Part shown: positions 16,664 through 25,923 of the stretch, piece by piece
How the letters are laid out: each line of letters opens with the position of its first letter
Position numbering within the stretch: the stretch's first letter is position 1
Origin: JARICQ01 sp964527205
GTDB lineage: Bacteria > Bacillota > Clostridia > Tissierellales > Tissierellaceae
Reading direction: 5' to 3'
Assembly: GCA_964527205.1 (NCBI GenBank)
Contig: CAZGQG010000009.1
Coordinates: 1-60,793, forward strand
DNA length: 60,793 nt
The notes under the pieces: model-generated
Told to the model about the DNA's origin: nothing
The model's database searches: none
The model's input: only the letters and a program-made list of their open reading frames with translations
Translations under genes and position numbers: made by a program

Positions 16664-19375
16664 ATGGTTACATTTAAGATGAATGGACAAGAGATTACTG
16701 TAGAGCCTGGCACTTCCATACTAGAAGCTGCCTGGGCAAATGATATATACATACCTACACTATGCTACGATGAAAGCCTTTCAATTTTTGGTGGTTGTAG
16801 AATGTGTATAGTTGAAATTGAAGGATCTGGTAAGGTTGTTGCTTCTTGTACAGAGAAAGCTTGGGAAGGAATGTCTGTACTTACTGAATCCGAAAAAATT
16901 GTAAATATGCGTAAGGAAATATTAGGACTACTCCTATCCAACCACCCTGTTGACTGTTTAACATGTGATAAGGTTGGAAATTGCGGTCTTCAAGAGCTTG
17001 CCTACAAGTATGAGGTAAGGGGCCCAAGCTTTATTGGGGAAGAAACTAATTATGAAGTAGAAGATGCTAATCCTGTAATGGAAAGAGATATGAGCAAGTG
17101 TATCCTATGCGGTAAGTGCGTTCGTGTATGTGCAGAGATACAAACTACCCATACTATAGACTTTACTGGAAGAGGCTTTGAAACAAAAATAGCAACAGGA
17201 CTGGATTTGCCACTTAATACAGACAACTGTAGGTTCTGTGGTCAATGTATTTCTATGTGCCCTACAGGTGCTATTACAAACAAACAACTAAAGGGAGTTC
17301 GCCCATGGGAAGTGGAGAAGGTTACTACAACCTGTCCTTTCTGTGGAGTTGGATGTAATTTTGACCTTAATGTAAAGGACGGAAAGGTAGTTGGAGTTAC
17401 TCCTAATAGGGCTGCACCAGTAAATGGTACTGAACTATGCGTTAAGGGAAGATTCCACACAGATCTTATCCACAGTCCAAATAGACTTACTAAGCCTTTA
17501 ATAAAGGTTAATGGGGAATTTGAAGAAACTACTTGGGACATTGCCCTGGACAAGGTTGCCCAGAACTTTATGAGAATAAAGGAAGAGTCAGGTCCAGATT
17601 CAATTACAGGCCTAAGTTCAGCTCGTTGTACCAATGAAGAAAATTATTTGTTCCAAAAGATGATGAGAGCCGTAATGGGAACTAACAGTGTAGACCACTG
17701 TGCACGAACCTGACATGCTCCAACAGTTGCAGGTCTTGCAACTACACTTGGAAGTGGAGCTATGACAAACTCAATAAATGAAGTTCTTGGAAATGAAGTT
17801 TTATTTGTTATAGGTTCAAATGCTACAGAAGCTCATCCTGTTCTTGGAAATAAGATGAAGCAAGCTGTACAAAATGGAGCAAAACTTATAGTAATAGATC
17901 CTCGTCGTACTGAGCTTGCATCAGTGGCAGATTTATGGCTACCTCTAAAATCAGGAACAGATGTTGCCCTAATAAATGGCTTGATGCATATAATAGTTAA
18001 GGAAGGCTGGGAAGACAAGGAATTCTTAGAAGAAAGAGTTACTGGAATGGAAGATCTACTACCGGTGATAGAAAAGTATCCACCAAATGTGGTTTCTGAA
18101 ATAACAGGGATTGATGAGAATACCCTTTATGAAACAGCTAAGATGTATACTAGCACTAAGAAAGCTGGAATATTCTATACCCTAGGTATTACTGAACATA
18201 CATCTGGTACAGAAAATGTTATGACCCTTGCTAATCTAGCAATGCTTACTGGCCACCTAGGTCATGAGAATGCTGGTATTAATCCAATACGTGGTCAAAA
18301 CAATGTTCAAGGTGCCTGCGATATGGCTGCCCTACCTAATACTTTCCCAGGCTACCAAGCAGTATCCGATGAAAAAAATGTAAAGTTCTTTGAAGAGCTT
18401 TGGGATGTAGAATTAAATAGACAAATAGGACTAATGATTCCTGAAATGATAGATGAGGCCTATGCAGGAAATGTAAAGGCCATGTATGTAATGGGAGAAG
18501 ATCCTGTACTTACAGATCCAGATGCAAATCATGTTAGAAAGGCTCTAGAAAACCTAGACTTCTTAGTAGTCCAAGAGATTTTCATGAGTGAAACTGCTAA
18601 ATTAGCAGATGTTGTACTACCAGCTGCTTGTTATGCAGAAAAGAACGGTACCTTCACCAATTCAGAGAGAAGGGTCCAAAGAGTAAGAAAGGCTGTAGAA
18701 GCTCCTGGAGATGCTATGGCTGATTGGAAAATCCTTACTGAAATTTGTAGGAGAACCGGCGCTAAGGGCTTTGACTACGAAAGTGCAGAGGATATCTTTG
18801 AAGAGATAAGACTTGCTACTCCTAGCTATAGAGGAATAACTTACGAGAGGATAGACAAGGTTGGAATATCTTGGCCATGCCCTACTGTGGAACATCCTGG
18901 AACAAAGTTCCTTCACAAAGGATTCTTCCCTATAGGAAAGGGTAGGTTAATGCCAGCAGAATATAGATTGCCTGCAGAAGAAGTTTCTGAAGAATACCCT
19001 ATGCTTCTAAACACAGGTAGGATGTTATATCATTACAATGTAATGACTGTAAATTCTGATGCCCTTAAGGGTATTGTACCTAATGAACGTGCAGAAATGA
19101 ATCCACTTGATGCGGAAGCCTTAGGTGTGGATGAAGATAGCTTTGTAAGAGTAACTTCCAGACGTGGTTCTATCCTAACTAGGATTAAGATTACAGAAAG
19201 AGTAAGTCCAGGTATGATGTTTATGACCTTACACTTTAAAGAATCACCTGTAAATGAAGTAACTAATGCTGCCTTTGATCCAATTACTAAGACAGCAGAA
19301 TATAAGATATCTGCTGTAAAGGTAGAAAAAGCAGATGAATCTCCAGAGGATGCCTTTGAGAGAATTAACAATTAA
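16664..19375 (+). CDS. fdhA: Formate dehydrogenase catalytic subunit, selenocysteine-containing (in-frame UGA)
   Basis: One gene of 904 codons is interrupted only by TGA at 17711-17713, which encodes selenocysteine 350. Residues before it read CART and after it HAPTVAGLA, the known active-site context of Mo/W formate dehydrogenases. The N-terminus has a 2Fe-2S domain (Cys34, 45, 48, 62), a His-Cys cluster (HPVDCLTCDKVGNC), two 4Fe-4S motifs (CILCGKCVRVC, CRFCGQCISMC) and a further 4Fe-4S site (CPFCGVGC). The rest is the bis-MGD domain. It oxidises formate or reduces CO2. There is no Tat signal, so it is cytoplasmic. A SECIS hairpin follows the UGA. The NuoE/NuoF-like operon next door is the probable NAD partner. 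An annotation that stops at the TGA would wrongly split it at 17713. Confidence 0.96.
17726..17742 (+). promoter_or_regulatory. Bacterial SECIS hairpin of formate dehydrogenase
   Basis: GTTGCA, loop GGTCT and TGCAAC form a perfect 6-bp hairpin starting 12 bases after the UGA. The loop carries the GGUCU sequence of the Escherichia coli fdhF element, which SelB recognises. Position and loop are what a bacterial selenocysteine insertion signal needs. Confidence 0.85.
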
Positions 19376-19385
19376 AAAATAAATC

Positions 19386-19417
19386 AAGGAGTGAATCTTA
19401 GGATTCACTCCTTTTAA
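19386..19417 (+). terminator. Terminator after formate dehydrogenase
   Basis: A perfect 12-bp stem (AAGGAGTGAATC with its complement at 19402-19413) has a four-base loop and is followed by a T-rich tail. Confidence 0.85.
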
Positions 19418-19499
19418 TTTAGGGGCTATTATCCCTTCTTATGCTATAATAGCTATAGACTTTATTTTAATATTAAAAAATATAGGAGGCTTAGAAGCC

Positions 19500-19799
19500 A
19501 TGACCTTGTTTTCAAACTATAGTCAGCAAGAAAACCTAGCTTTAACTTATCTTGTACTGATAAATCTCTTAGCTTTTTTAATCTTTGCCTATGATAAGTC
19601 CCAGGCTAGGAAGAAAAAATCTAGGATTCCTGAAAAACTTCTCCTCTTCATAGCTCTTATTGGTGGATCTACAGGAGCTTTATGTGGAATGGTAGTCTTT
19701 AAACATAAATTATCTAAGAAAGTTTTCTATCTAGGAATTCCTATCTTAATTCTTGTAAATAAGATGTCAGAACTTGCAATTTTAAACTATATAAAATAA
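19500..19799 (+). CDS. Small DUF1294 membrane protein
   Basis: This 99-residue protein matches the DUF1294 family by its pattern AYDKSQA, followed by a basic stretch, then GGSTGALCGM and FKHKLSKKVF. Three hydrophobic segments are visible (about residues 12-30, 48-66 and 78-92), so it lies in the cytoplasmic membrane. The function of the family is not known. AGGAGG precedes the ATG by ten bases. It is a single gene between two terminators. Confidence 0.8.
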   Translation: MTLFSNYSQQENLALTYLVLINLLAFLIFAYDKSQARKKKSRIPEKLLLFIALIGGSTGALCGMVVFKHKLSKKVFYLGIPILILVNKMSELAILNYIK

Positions 19800-19813
19800 G
19801 CTAGAAATCATTT

Positions 19814-19873
19814 ATAGCTCCAATAGACAGCCTGATTAATTAAAATCAAATTATCTATTGGAGCTATTTTTTT
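19814..19873 (+). terminator. Terminator after the DUF1294 gene
   Basis: A 14-bp stem (19814-19827 with 19854-19867) encloses 26 bases and is followed by seven T. It separates the DUF1294 gene from the convergent coiled-coil gene. Confidence 0.75.
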
Positions 19874-19874
19874 C

Positions 19875-20810
19875 TTATCTTTTCAGGATCTCTTCTACAT
19901 CCCTTTGGGATTTTTTTAAATCCTCTTCTAATTTTTCTAAATTTCTACTCAATTCCTCTACAATGGAATCAGTGTTTCTAAGTGCTGCATTTACATTGTC
20001 TATGGAATCATTTATTTTGCTTTGAACAAACCAGTCTGCAAAGATCCCATCTAGGAAAAAATCTGCAAAGGAGGCAAAGGCAGATAGATTTACTTGAATA
20101 TCTGTAAATTGATCTACATCTGATAGTTCTTTTTTAAATGAATTTAAGTTGTAATGTAGTTCTTCAGTCATGGCATTGGCATCACTTATGGCTGAGTGTT
20201 TTGCTACATTTGTAATAAATCCTCCTCCAACCATATCCCATATGCCCCAGTTTCTTGCAGTTCCAAGTTTGGCTTTTACCCTCTCTAAGGACTGAGTTGT
20301 TTTCTTACCTGCTTCAATAGCTTCCTCTACTTCTTTTATATCTATTTTATAGGCATCTATACGGGAAAGCTCATCCCTTAATCTAAGACCTAAACTTCCA
20401 CCTTCTTCTATAATTAGCTTTTCCTTTTCCCTTACCAGTTCCTCATGTTTATTATTGATATCCTTATAATCTATTAATAATTGATTTATTTCAGCTATCT
20501 CTCTTTCTAATTCATCTATGCTCTTTTGAAGATCTTCATACCTCAGCTTGGCCAGGAGATATTCTTGCTTTTCCTTATCTAATTTTTCTTCTTTTTTTCC
20601 TAGCAAATTAAAGAATATGGAATTTAAGCTTAAAGCTTCTAATTTCTCATAGTCCTTTCTTTCTTTATCCAGTATATGCTTAAGCTCCTCTCTTTGTACT
20701 TCTTTCCTCTTCAATTCTTCAGATTTTATTTCTTTCATAGACATTACTTTATTGTACTTTCTTAATTTTTCCTTTAAATATAGTATTTCCTGATTTATTG
20801 AATCTAGCAT
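19875..20810 (-). CDS. Coiled-coil protein of unknown function
   Basis: This 311-residue protein is rich in Glu and Lys and should form long coiled coils at about residues 1-130 and 270-311. Between them is a conserved-looking block, TARNWGIWDMVGGGFITN, with KHSAISDAN just after it. I have a loose memory of similar blocks in unnamed Bacillota proteins, but I cannot assign a family. No signal peptide or membrane helix was seen, although the middle block is hydrophobic. It is encoded 18 bases after the ZIP transporter on the same strand. No function is proposed. Confidence 0.7.
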   Translation of the reverse strand: MLDSINQEILYLKEKLRKYNKVMSMKEIKSEELKRKEVQREELKHILDKERKDYEKLEALSLNSIFFNLLGKKEEKLDKEKQEYLLAKLRYEDLQKSIDELEREIAEINQLLIDYKDINNKHEELVREKEKLIIEEGGSLGLRLRDELSRIDAYKIDIKEVEEAIEAGKKTTQSLERVKAKLGTARNWGIWDMVGGGFITNVAKHSAISDANAMTEELHYNLNSFKKELSDVDQFTDIQVNLSAFASFADFFLDGIFADWFVQSKINDSIDNVNAALRNTDSIVEELSRNLEKLEEDLKKSQRDVEEILKR

Positions 20811-20828
20811 ATTCTCCTCCTATCTGTC

Positions 20829-21647
20829 CTATCCCAGGGCTACATCTAGCATCATCATCACAGCAAAACCTAGCATAAAACCTATAGTTGTAATATCTGA
20901 ATGAGCTCCTTCCTCTCTTCTTCCCTCAGGTATAAGCTCCTCCACCACTACATAGATCATAGCTCCAGCTGCAAAGGTTAGGGCGAAGGGAAGTATAGGT
21001 CTCATTGCCACTACGGCTAAGGCTCCGATAACACCTGCTATAGGTTCAACTATTCCTGATGCCTGTCCATATAAAAATGCCTTTCCTCTGGAAAATCCCT
21101 CTCTTCTTAGGGGTATTGAAACTGCTGCACCCTCTGGAAAGTTCTGAAGTCCTATTCCTATGGCCAGGGCAACTGCTCCTGCCAGGGAAGCTGATGGAAG
21201 ACCGTAGGCCACTGCACCAAAGGCTACCCCTACAGCCAAGCCCTCTGGTATGTTGTGTATGGTAATTGCCAGTACCAATAATACACTTCTTTGAAAATTA
21301 CTCTTTACTCCCTCTGCTTGGTCTGTTGCCATTCCCTGATGAATATGGGGAAGGGTCTTGTCTACTAATAGGAGAAATAAGCCTCCTCCTAAAAAACCTA
21401 TGGCTGCTGTAAGCCAAGGAGTTTGTCCCAGCTCTTCTGCCATTTCAATTCCTGGAGCGAGAAGTGACCAAAAACTTGCCGCTGTCATAACCCCAGCTGC
21501 AAAGCCTAGCATTGCGTTTAATACTTTTTGATTGATCTTCTTAAAGAAAAAAACCAAGGATGCTCCCAGTGCAGTTACAAACCAGGTAAACATAGTAGCT
21601 ATAAATGCCTGCTGAACCGGTGTAAACTGTGCTAACCAATCTAACAT
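20829..21647 (-). CDS. ZIP-family divalent metal transporter
   Basis: This 272-residue membrane protein has about eight hydrophobic segments and the two metal-site motifs of ZIP transporters: HNIPEGLAVG (near residue 122) in helix IV and NFPEGAAVSIP in helix V. Members bring zinc, iron or other divalent ions into the cytoplasm. The type resembles ZupT-like bacterial proteins, but the metal cannot be named. GGGGGGAAT lies before the ATG. The coiled-coil gene follows closely and may share its transcript. Confidence 0.9.
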   Translation of the reverse strand: MLDWLAQFTPVQQAFIATMFTWFVTALGASLVFFFKKINQKVLNAMLGFAAGVMTAASFWSLLAPGIEMAEELGQTPWLTAAIGFLGGGLFLLLVDKTLPHIHQGMATDQAEGVKSNFQRSVLLVLAITIHNIPEGLAVGVAFGAVAYGLPSASLAGAVALAIGIGLQNFPEGAAVSIPLRREGFSRGKAFLYGQASGIVEPIAGVIGALAVVAMRPILPFALTFAAGAMIYVVVEELIPEGRREEGAHSDITTIGFMLGFAVMMMLDVALG

Positions 21648-21759
21648 ATAATTCCCCCCTATATTGAACTCTGCTTCTTTTATACCCCTTGGCTTATATA
21701 TCTATTCTTTTTATTTTTCCCATGAAGAATTTATTTTCCTTAACTATTCCTCTAAATGC

Positions 21760-21799
21760 AAAAAGCTATAAATACAAATTTGTATTTATAGCTTTTTTT
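21760..21799. terminator. Long palindromic terminator
   Basis: A stem of at least 17 bp (21760-21776 with 21781-21797) begins with A-runs and ends with T-runs. It ends the acetate transporter transcript on the minus strand and could also work on the plus strand. Confidence 0.8.
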
Positions 21800-21808
21800 A
21801 ATCTTAAT

Positions 21809-22423
21809 TTACTTGAATATTCCGAAGGGCTCTCCTACAGGTAGGAATACCTTGCCAAAATGCTCATTTAATACAGATGCACCTGCTCCATAGAAGGACA
21901 ATAGAGCTATTATAAGCTCTGAGTATGCAGCTAAGTAATGTGGGAAATTTCCACCTATTCCAAAACTATCCAATGTAAGTCCTAGGAATAAGAAGTCAAT
22001 GAATAAAAATATTAAGAATAATACCTTGTGAGTTTCCATTGCTCCTAAAGTCATAAATATTGTAAATATTAGGTAACCTAAAAATGCAAATCCTAATTGC
22101 TTGGGATCAACATTTGAAGCCAAAGCTTCTCCAAATACACCCATATCTATCATCCATGATGCTGCTACTCCCATCCAAAAGAAGGCATAGGCTCCAAAAG
22201 CCGTTGTTCCAAAGGTGTTGTTTCTTTTAGAATCATTTATACTAGCAAATAGCTGTGCAAATGCTCCTAGGAATATGGCCCATGGAATTACAAAGGAATA
22301 GCCCTCTGTTATCCCTAATTTTTGTGTGGATGCTACAAGTGTTACCATTGCAAGTCCAAAGAGTCCTAAAGCCGATGGATCTGCATTTGTGATTTTTACA
22401 TTTTGAACTTCTGTGTTTTTCAT
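21809..22423 (-). CDS. Acetate/succinate transporter, SatP/YaaH (GPR1/FUN34) family
   Basis: This 204-residue protein has six membrane helices. The N-terminal motif NADPSALGLFGLAMVT is the family signature (NPA-type motif replaced by NADPSALG). Family members carry acetate or succinate with protons, in or out. In an anaerobe that makes acetate, either export or recovery is possible. The gene stands alone between terminators. A GGAGG site precedes the ATG on the minus strand. Confidence 0.9.
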   Translation of the reverse strand: MKNTEVQNVKITNADPSALGLFGLAMVTLVASTQKLGITEGYSFVIPWAIFLGAFAQLFASINDSKRNNTFGTTAFGAYAFFWMGVAASWMIDMGVFGEALASNVDPKQLGFAFLGYLIFTIFMTLGAMETHKVLFLIFLFIDFLFLGLTLDSFGIGGNFPHYLAAYSELIIALLSFYGAGASVLNEHFGKVFLPVGEPFGIFK

Positions 22424-22524
22424 ATTTCCTCCTTATAGTAATGTAATCTTATATAGAATACCATTCTTTAGGAAATTTGCAAGTTAAATTTTAGATAATA
22501 TGGTAAAACTGCTATTAAAGAAGA

Positions 22525-23202
22525 CTACTTATCCTCTATACACCAGTCAATTGGCGTCTTACCTATAGATTCTAAAAAGGCATTGGTCCTGGAAAAAGGC
22601 CTGGTCCCAAAGAAGCCTCTGCTAGCCGATAGGGGGCTTGGATGAAAGGACTTTATTATATGATGCCTAGGATTTGTTATTATTTCTTCTTTCTTAATAG
22701 CATTATTGCCCCAGAGTATGAAAACTATAGGATCTTCCCTCTGGTTAAGGACTTCTATTATCCTATCTGTAAATCTTTCCCAGCCTATCTTCCTATGGGA
22801 ATTGGCCTCTCCCTTTCTCACTGTAAGGCAGGTATTTAAGAGAAGAACTCCCTCCTCTGCCCACTTCTTTAAATTGCCATGATTGGGTATCTTGCATCCC
22901 AGGTCGGTATTTAATTCCTTGTAGATATTTCTAAGGGAGGGTGGTATCCTAATCCCATCTTGAACAGAAAAAGCCAATCCATAGGCTTGGCCTGGACCAT
23001 GATAGGGATCTTGTCCAAATATAACTGCCTTAAGATCCTTATAGGCTGTCAGGTGCAGGGCATTAAATATATCCTTAGACTCTGGATATACAGTTTGGGT
23101 CTTATATTCATTTATCAATCTTTCCCTAAGTTCCCTATAATAATCTTTTTCCATTTCATCTTCTAATAATTCTTGCCAGTCATTGGTAAATATTTTCTCC
23201 AT
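22525..23202 (-). CDS. ung: Uracil-DNA glycosylase, family 1
   Basis: This 225-residue DNA repair enzyme removes uracil from DNA. The water-activating motif GQDPYHGPGQA with Asp65 and the C-terminal HPSPLSASRG with the catalytic His are intact, and the uracil-recognition sequence FILWGNNA is near residue 160. Length is normal for family 1. It lies downstream of alr on the same strand, but a stem-loop between them suggests its own promoter. A GGAG site precedes the ATG. Confidence 0.96.
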   Translation of the reverse strand: MEKIFTNDWQELLEDEMEKDYYRELRERLINEYKTQTVYPESKDIFNALHLTAYKDLKAVIFGQDPYHGPGQAYGLAFSVQDGIRIPPSLRNIYKELNTDLGCKIPNHGNLKKWAEEGVLLLNTCLTVRKGEANSHRKIGWERFTDRIIEVLNQREDPIVFILWGNNAIKKEEIITNPRHHIIKSFHPSPLSASRGFFGTRPFSRTNAFLESIGKTPIDWCIEDK

Positions 23203-23240
23203 AAAGTCAGCTCCTATCCTTAGTATTTTCTCCTAAATGT

Positions 23241-23274
23241 TAAAAGCTAGAGAGCTTTCACTATCTAGCTTTTA
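23241..23274 (-). terminator. Stem-loop after alr
   Basis: TAAAAGCTAG (23241-23250) pairs with CTAGCTTTTA (23265-23274) around a 14-base loop. On the minus strand a short T-run ends the stem. It may be a leaky terminator between alr and ung. Confidence 0.55.
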
Positions 23275-23282
23275 ATATGGAA

Positions 23283-24449
23283 TTACAAATCTAACAAATA
23301 ATCCTTAACCTCTACTACTTGACCTCCCCTTATATAGACCCTAGGTAATCTCTTTGTAAGCATACATAGCACCGGAACAGGGATCTCATCTATTAGTCCC
23401 CCTATTTCCTCTACACTTATTTCCTTATCTCCTGATTTACCTATAAAGACAACTTCATCATCTATATTCACATCTATTCCACTTACATCTATCATAAGCT
23501 GATCCATACAAATCCTGCCTACAATAGGTGCATATTCTCCTCCCACTATAGATCTGCCAATATTACTTAGCTTCCTGCTATATCCATCTGCATAGCCTAG
23601 GGGAATTGTAGCTATTTTTCTTTTCTCCTCTGCTTCATAGATTAGACCATAGCTCAATCTTTCTCCCCTTTGGATTTCCTTAATATGGGATACTGTAGAT
23701 TTGAGAGTTACTAGACCCTCTAACTTTAGATAATCCCTATCTGCCTCTGGGAAGGGATAAATACCATAGATTATGGCTCCTGCCCTTATAAGATCATATT
23801 GATAATCATAAAAATTATTGGTAGCAGCACTATTCATTAGGTGTTTTAATTTTATCTCTATACCTTTTTTCTTTAATCCATCCAGGACAAATTTAAATTT
23901 TTCAGCCTGCTTGTGTGTATATTCCCTGTCCTCATCTGCCACTGCAAAGTGACTAAAGATTCCTTCTATCTCAATGTTTTCCATCTCAGCTATCTCAGCT
24001 ATAATATCTATGCTTTCCTCTGTAGGCATAAAGCCTAGTCTATTCATGCCAGTCTCAATCTTAAGATGGATCTTCCCCGTCTTATTTAAATCTCCTGCTA
24101 TTTTTGAAATAATCTCTGCCTGCTCCCTTAGGTATATGGTCATGACTATATTATTCATAATAGCTTTTTCTACCAAGGGCTCTGGTGTATATCCCATTAC
24201 CAGTATTTCCACATCTGGATGATATTTTCTTATATGAAGAGCTTCTGAAAGATGTGCCACACCAAAACGCTTAACCCCTTCTTCCTTTAAGGTCTTAACT
24301 ATGATTTCCGCCCCATGCTGATAGGCATCTGCCTTAACTACGGCCATGATCTCAGTGTCATCCTTTAATATGCCTTTGATTTCATGATAGTTGTGAATTA
24401 GCTTGTCTAGGTCTACCTCTAGCCATGTTGGTCTTGTCATTTTTTTCAT
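23283..24449 (-). CDS. alr: Alanine racemase
   Basis: This 388-residue PLP enzyme interconverts L- and D-alanine for the cell wall, so it feeds the ddl-murF pair at the left of the window. The PLP lysine is Lys39 in VVKADAYQHG, and the C-terminal GRICMDQLMIDV is present. I start at the ATG at 24447-24449 because GAGGTG lies just upstream and family alignments begin there. A longer frame would start at 24515 inside trkH. The gene begins 25 bases after trkH and probably shares its transcript. Confidence 0.95.
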   Translation of the reverse strand: MKKMTRPTWLEVDLDKLIHNYHEIKGILKDDTEIMAVVKADAYQHGAEIIVKTLKEEGVKRFGVAHLSEALHIRKYHPDVEILVMGYTPEPLVEKAIMNNIVMTIYLREQAEIISKIAGDLNKTGKIHLKIETGMNRLGFMPTEESIDIIAEIAEMENIEIEGIFSHFAVADEDREYTHKQAEKFKFVLDGLKKKGIEIKLKHLMNSAATNNFYDYQYDLIRAGAIIYGIYPFPEADRDYLKLEGLVTLKSTVSHIKEIQRGERLSYGLIYEAEEKRKIATIPLGYADGYSRKLSNIGRSIVGGEYAPIVGRICMDQLMIDVSGIDVNIDDEVVFIGKSGDKEISVEEIGGLIDEIPVPVLCMLTKRLPRVYIRGGQVVEVKDYLLDL

Positions 24450-24474
24450 CTCTTTCACCTCTTTATAAAATTTC

Positions 24475-25923
24475 CTATACTTCCCTTCTCCAATTTTTAG
24501 GAACCAATAGGGCAATTATAGTAAATAGCTCCAGCCTTCCCAGTAACATTAGGAGTGATAGGTATAATTTTCCAATCAAACTATAGCCAAAAAAAGTCTG
24601 ACTTGGACCTACAAAATTAAATCCTGGACCAATATTTCCCAAGGTTGCTGCTACAGAGCTTGCTGCACTTACCATATCCACTCCCTCTAGGGAAATAAGT
24701 ATGGTTGAAACAACAAAAAGCATTATATATAGGGCTAAAAAGCTATTTATACTATCAACTGTCTCACTGGCTATGATTTTTTTGTTTATTTTAATAGGTA
24801 TCATGGCCCTTGGATGGAAGATCTTTAGTATATTTCTTTTTATTAGTTTAAAAACTACCAATATCCTTATAATTTTCATTCCCCCACCAGTAGATCCTGC
24901 ACTGGCACCAGTGAACATCAGAAGAAAGAGGATTAGCTTGCTAAAGCTAGGCCAGAGATCGAAATCCGTGGTAGAAAATCCTGTGGTAGTAATTATTGAT
25001 ATTACTTGAAAAAATGATTGCTTTAGGGATTCTAAAACCCCATGTATCTGAGAAAAATATAAATTTAAAGTAATGGCAAATATTGCCAGTCCAATAATTG
25101 AAAGGTAGAGTCTTAATTCTTCATTCTTTATGGCATCTCTCCATCTGCCCCTAAATATTTCATAGTATATAGAGAAATTTACCCCAGATAGGAGCATGAA
25201 AATTCCTATAACCACATATATATAAGTATTATCATACCAGCCTACACTGGCATTTTTTGTAGCAAAACCTCCTGTACCAACTGTGGCAAAGGTATAGGTA
25301 AAGCTTTCAAAGAGGGACATGCCTCCTAGCTTAAGAAAGATTACCTCCAAGAGGGTAAGACTTATGTAGGTTATATAAAGTATCTTTGCCGTATCCTTTA
25401 TCTTTGGAGCTATTTTGCTGGTTACCGGTCCTGGACTTTCTGCCTTTAGGATTTGGAATCCTCCTATACCCAAGGTTGGCAGTAGGGCCAGGGTAAATAC
25501 CAAGATCCCCATGCCTCCAATCCAATGAGTTAAAGACCTCCAAAACAATATGCCTAGAGGCAGGGCTTCCACATCTTCTATTACAGTTGCACCTGTGGTT
25601 GTAAAGCCTGAAACTATTTCAAAAAATGCATCTATATAGGTGGGTGTGCTCTCTGCCAAGTATAGGGGAATAGCTCCTAGGATTGATATTACAAGCCATC
25701 CCACAGCTACTATAAAAAGTCCTTCCTTGGCAGCTATTTTTCCATCACCCTTATCACTTCTTCTTAAGAATAAGCCTATGGCAGCTGTTAAGGCTATAGT
25801 AATTAAAAAGGGAATCTTATCTATGCCTCCAGTCCTAATGGCTATTAGGAGGGAAGGAGTCATAAGTAGGGATTCAATTACCAGTATACTGCCTAGTACT
25901 CTTCGAACGATTCCGTAGTTCAC
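24475..25923 (-). CDS. trkH: Potassium transporter membrane subunit, TrkH/KtrB family
   Basis: This 482-residue membrane protein forms the K+ path of a Trk system. The four selectivity-filter loops are visible as TTTGATVIED, TVGTGGFATK, TTTGFSTTD and TLGNIGPGFN, and the GSTGGGMK gating loop is near residue 342. The GTG start at 25921-25923 has GGAGG eight bases upstream, inside trkA, so the two genes overlap by 50 bases. The ring protein TrkA encoded just upstream gates it. Membership within the TrkH or KtrB branch was not resolved, but the two-RCK partner favours TrkH. Confidence 0.94.
   Translation of the reverse strand: MNYGIVRRVLGSILVIESLLMTPSLLIAIRTGGIDKIPFLITIALTAAIGLFLRRSDKGDGKIAAKEGLFIVAVGWLVISILGAIPLYLAESTPTYIDAFFEIVSGFTTTGATVIEDVEALPLGILFWRSLTHWIGGMGILVFTLALLPTLGIGGFQILKAESPGPVTSKIAPKIKDTAKILYITYISLTLLEVIFLKLGGMSLFESFTYTFATVGTGGFATKNASVGWYDNTYIYVVIGIFMLLSGVNFSIYYEIFRGRWRDAIKNEELRLYLSIIGLAIFAITLNLYFSQIHGVLESLKQSFFQVISIITTTGFSTTDFDLWPSFSKLILFLLMFTGASAGSTGGGMKIIRILVVFKLIKRNILKIFHPRAMIPIKINKKIIASETVDSINSFLALYIMLFVVSTILISLEGVDMVSAASSVAATLGNIGPGFNFVGPSQTFFGYSLIGKLYLSLLMLLGRLELFTIIALLVPKNWRREV

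Noticed and set aside
17714..17761. Formate dehydrogenase as a pseudogene cut by a stop codon
   Set aside because: The stop is UGA in the known selenocysteine context and is followed by a canonical SECIS hairpin.
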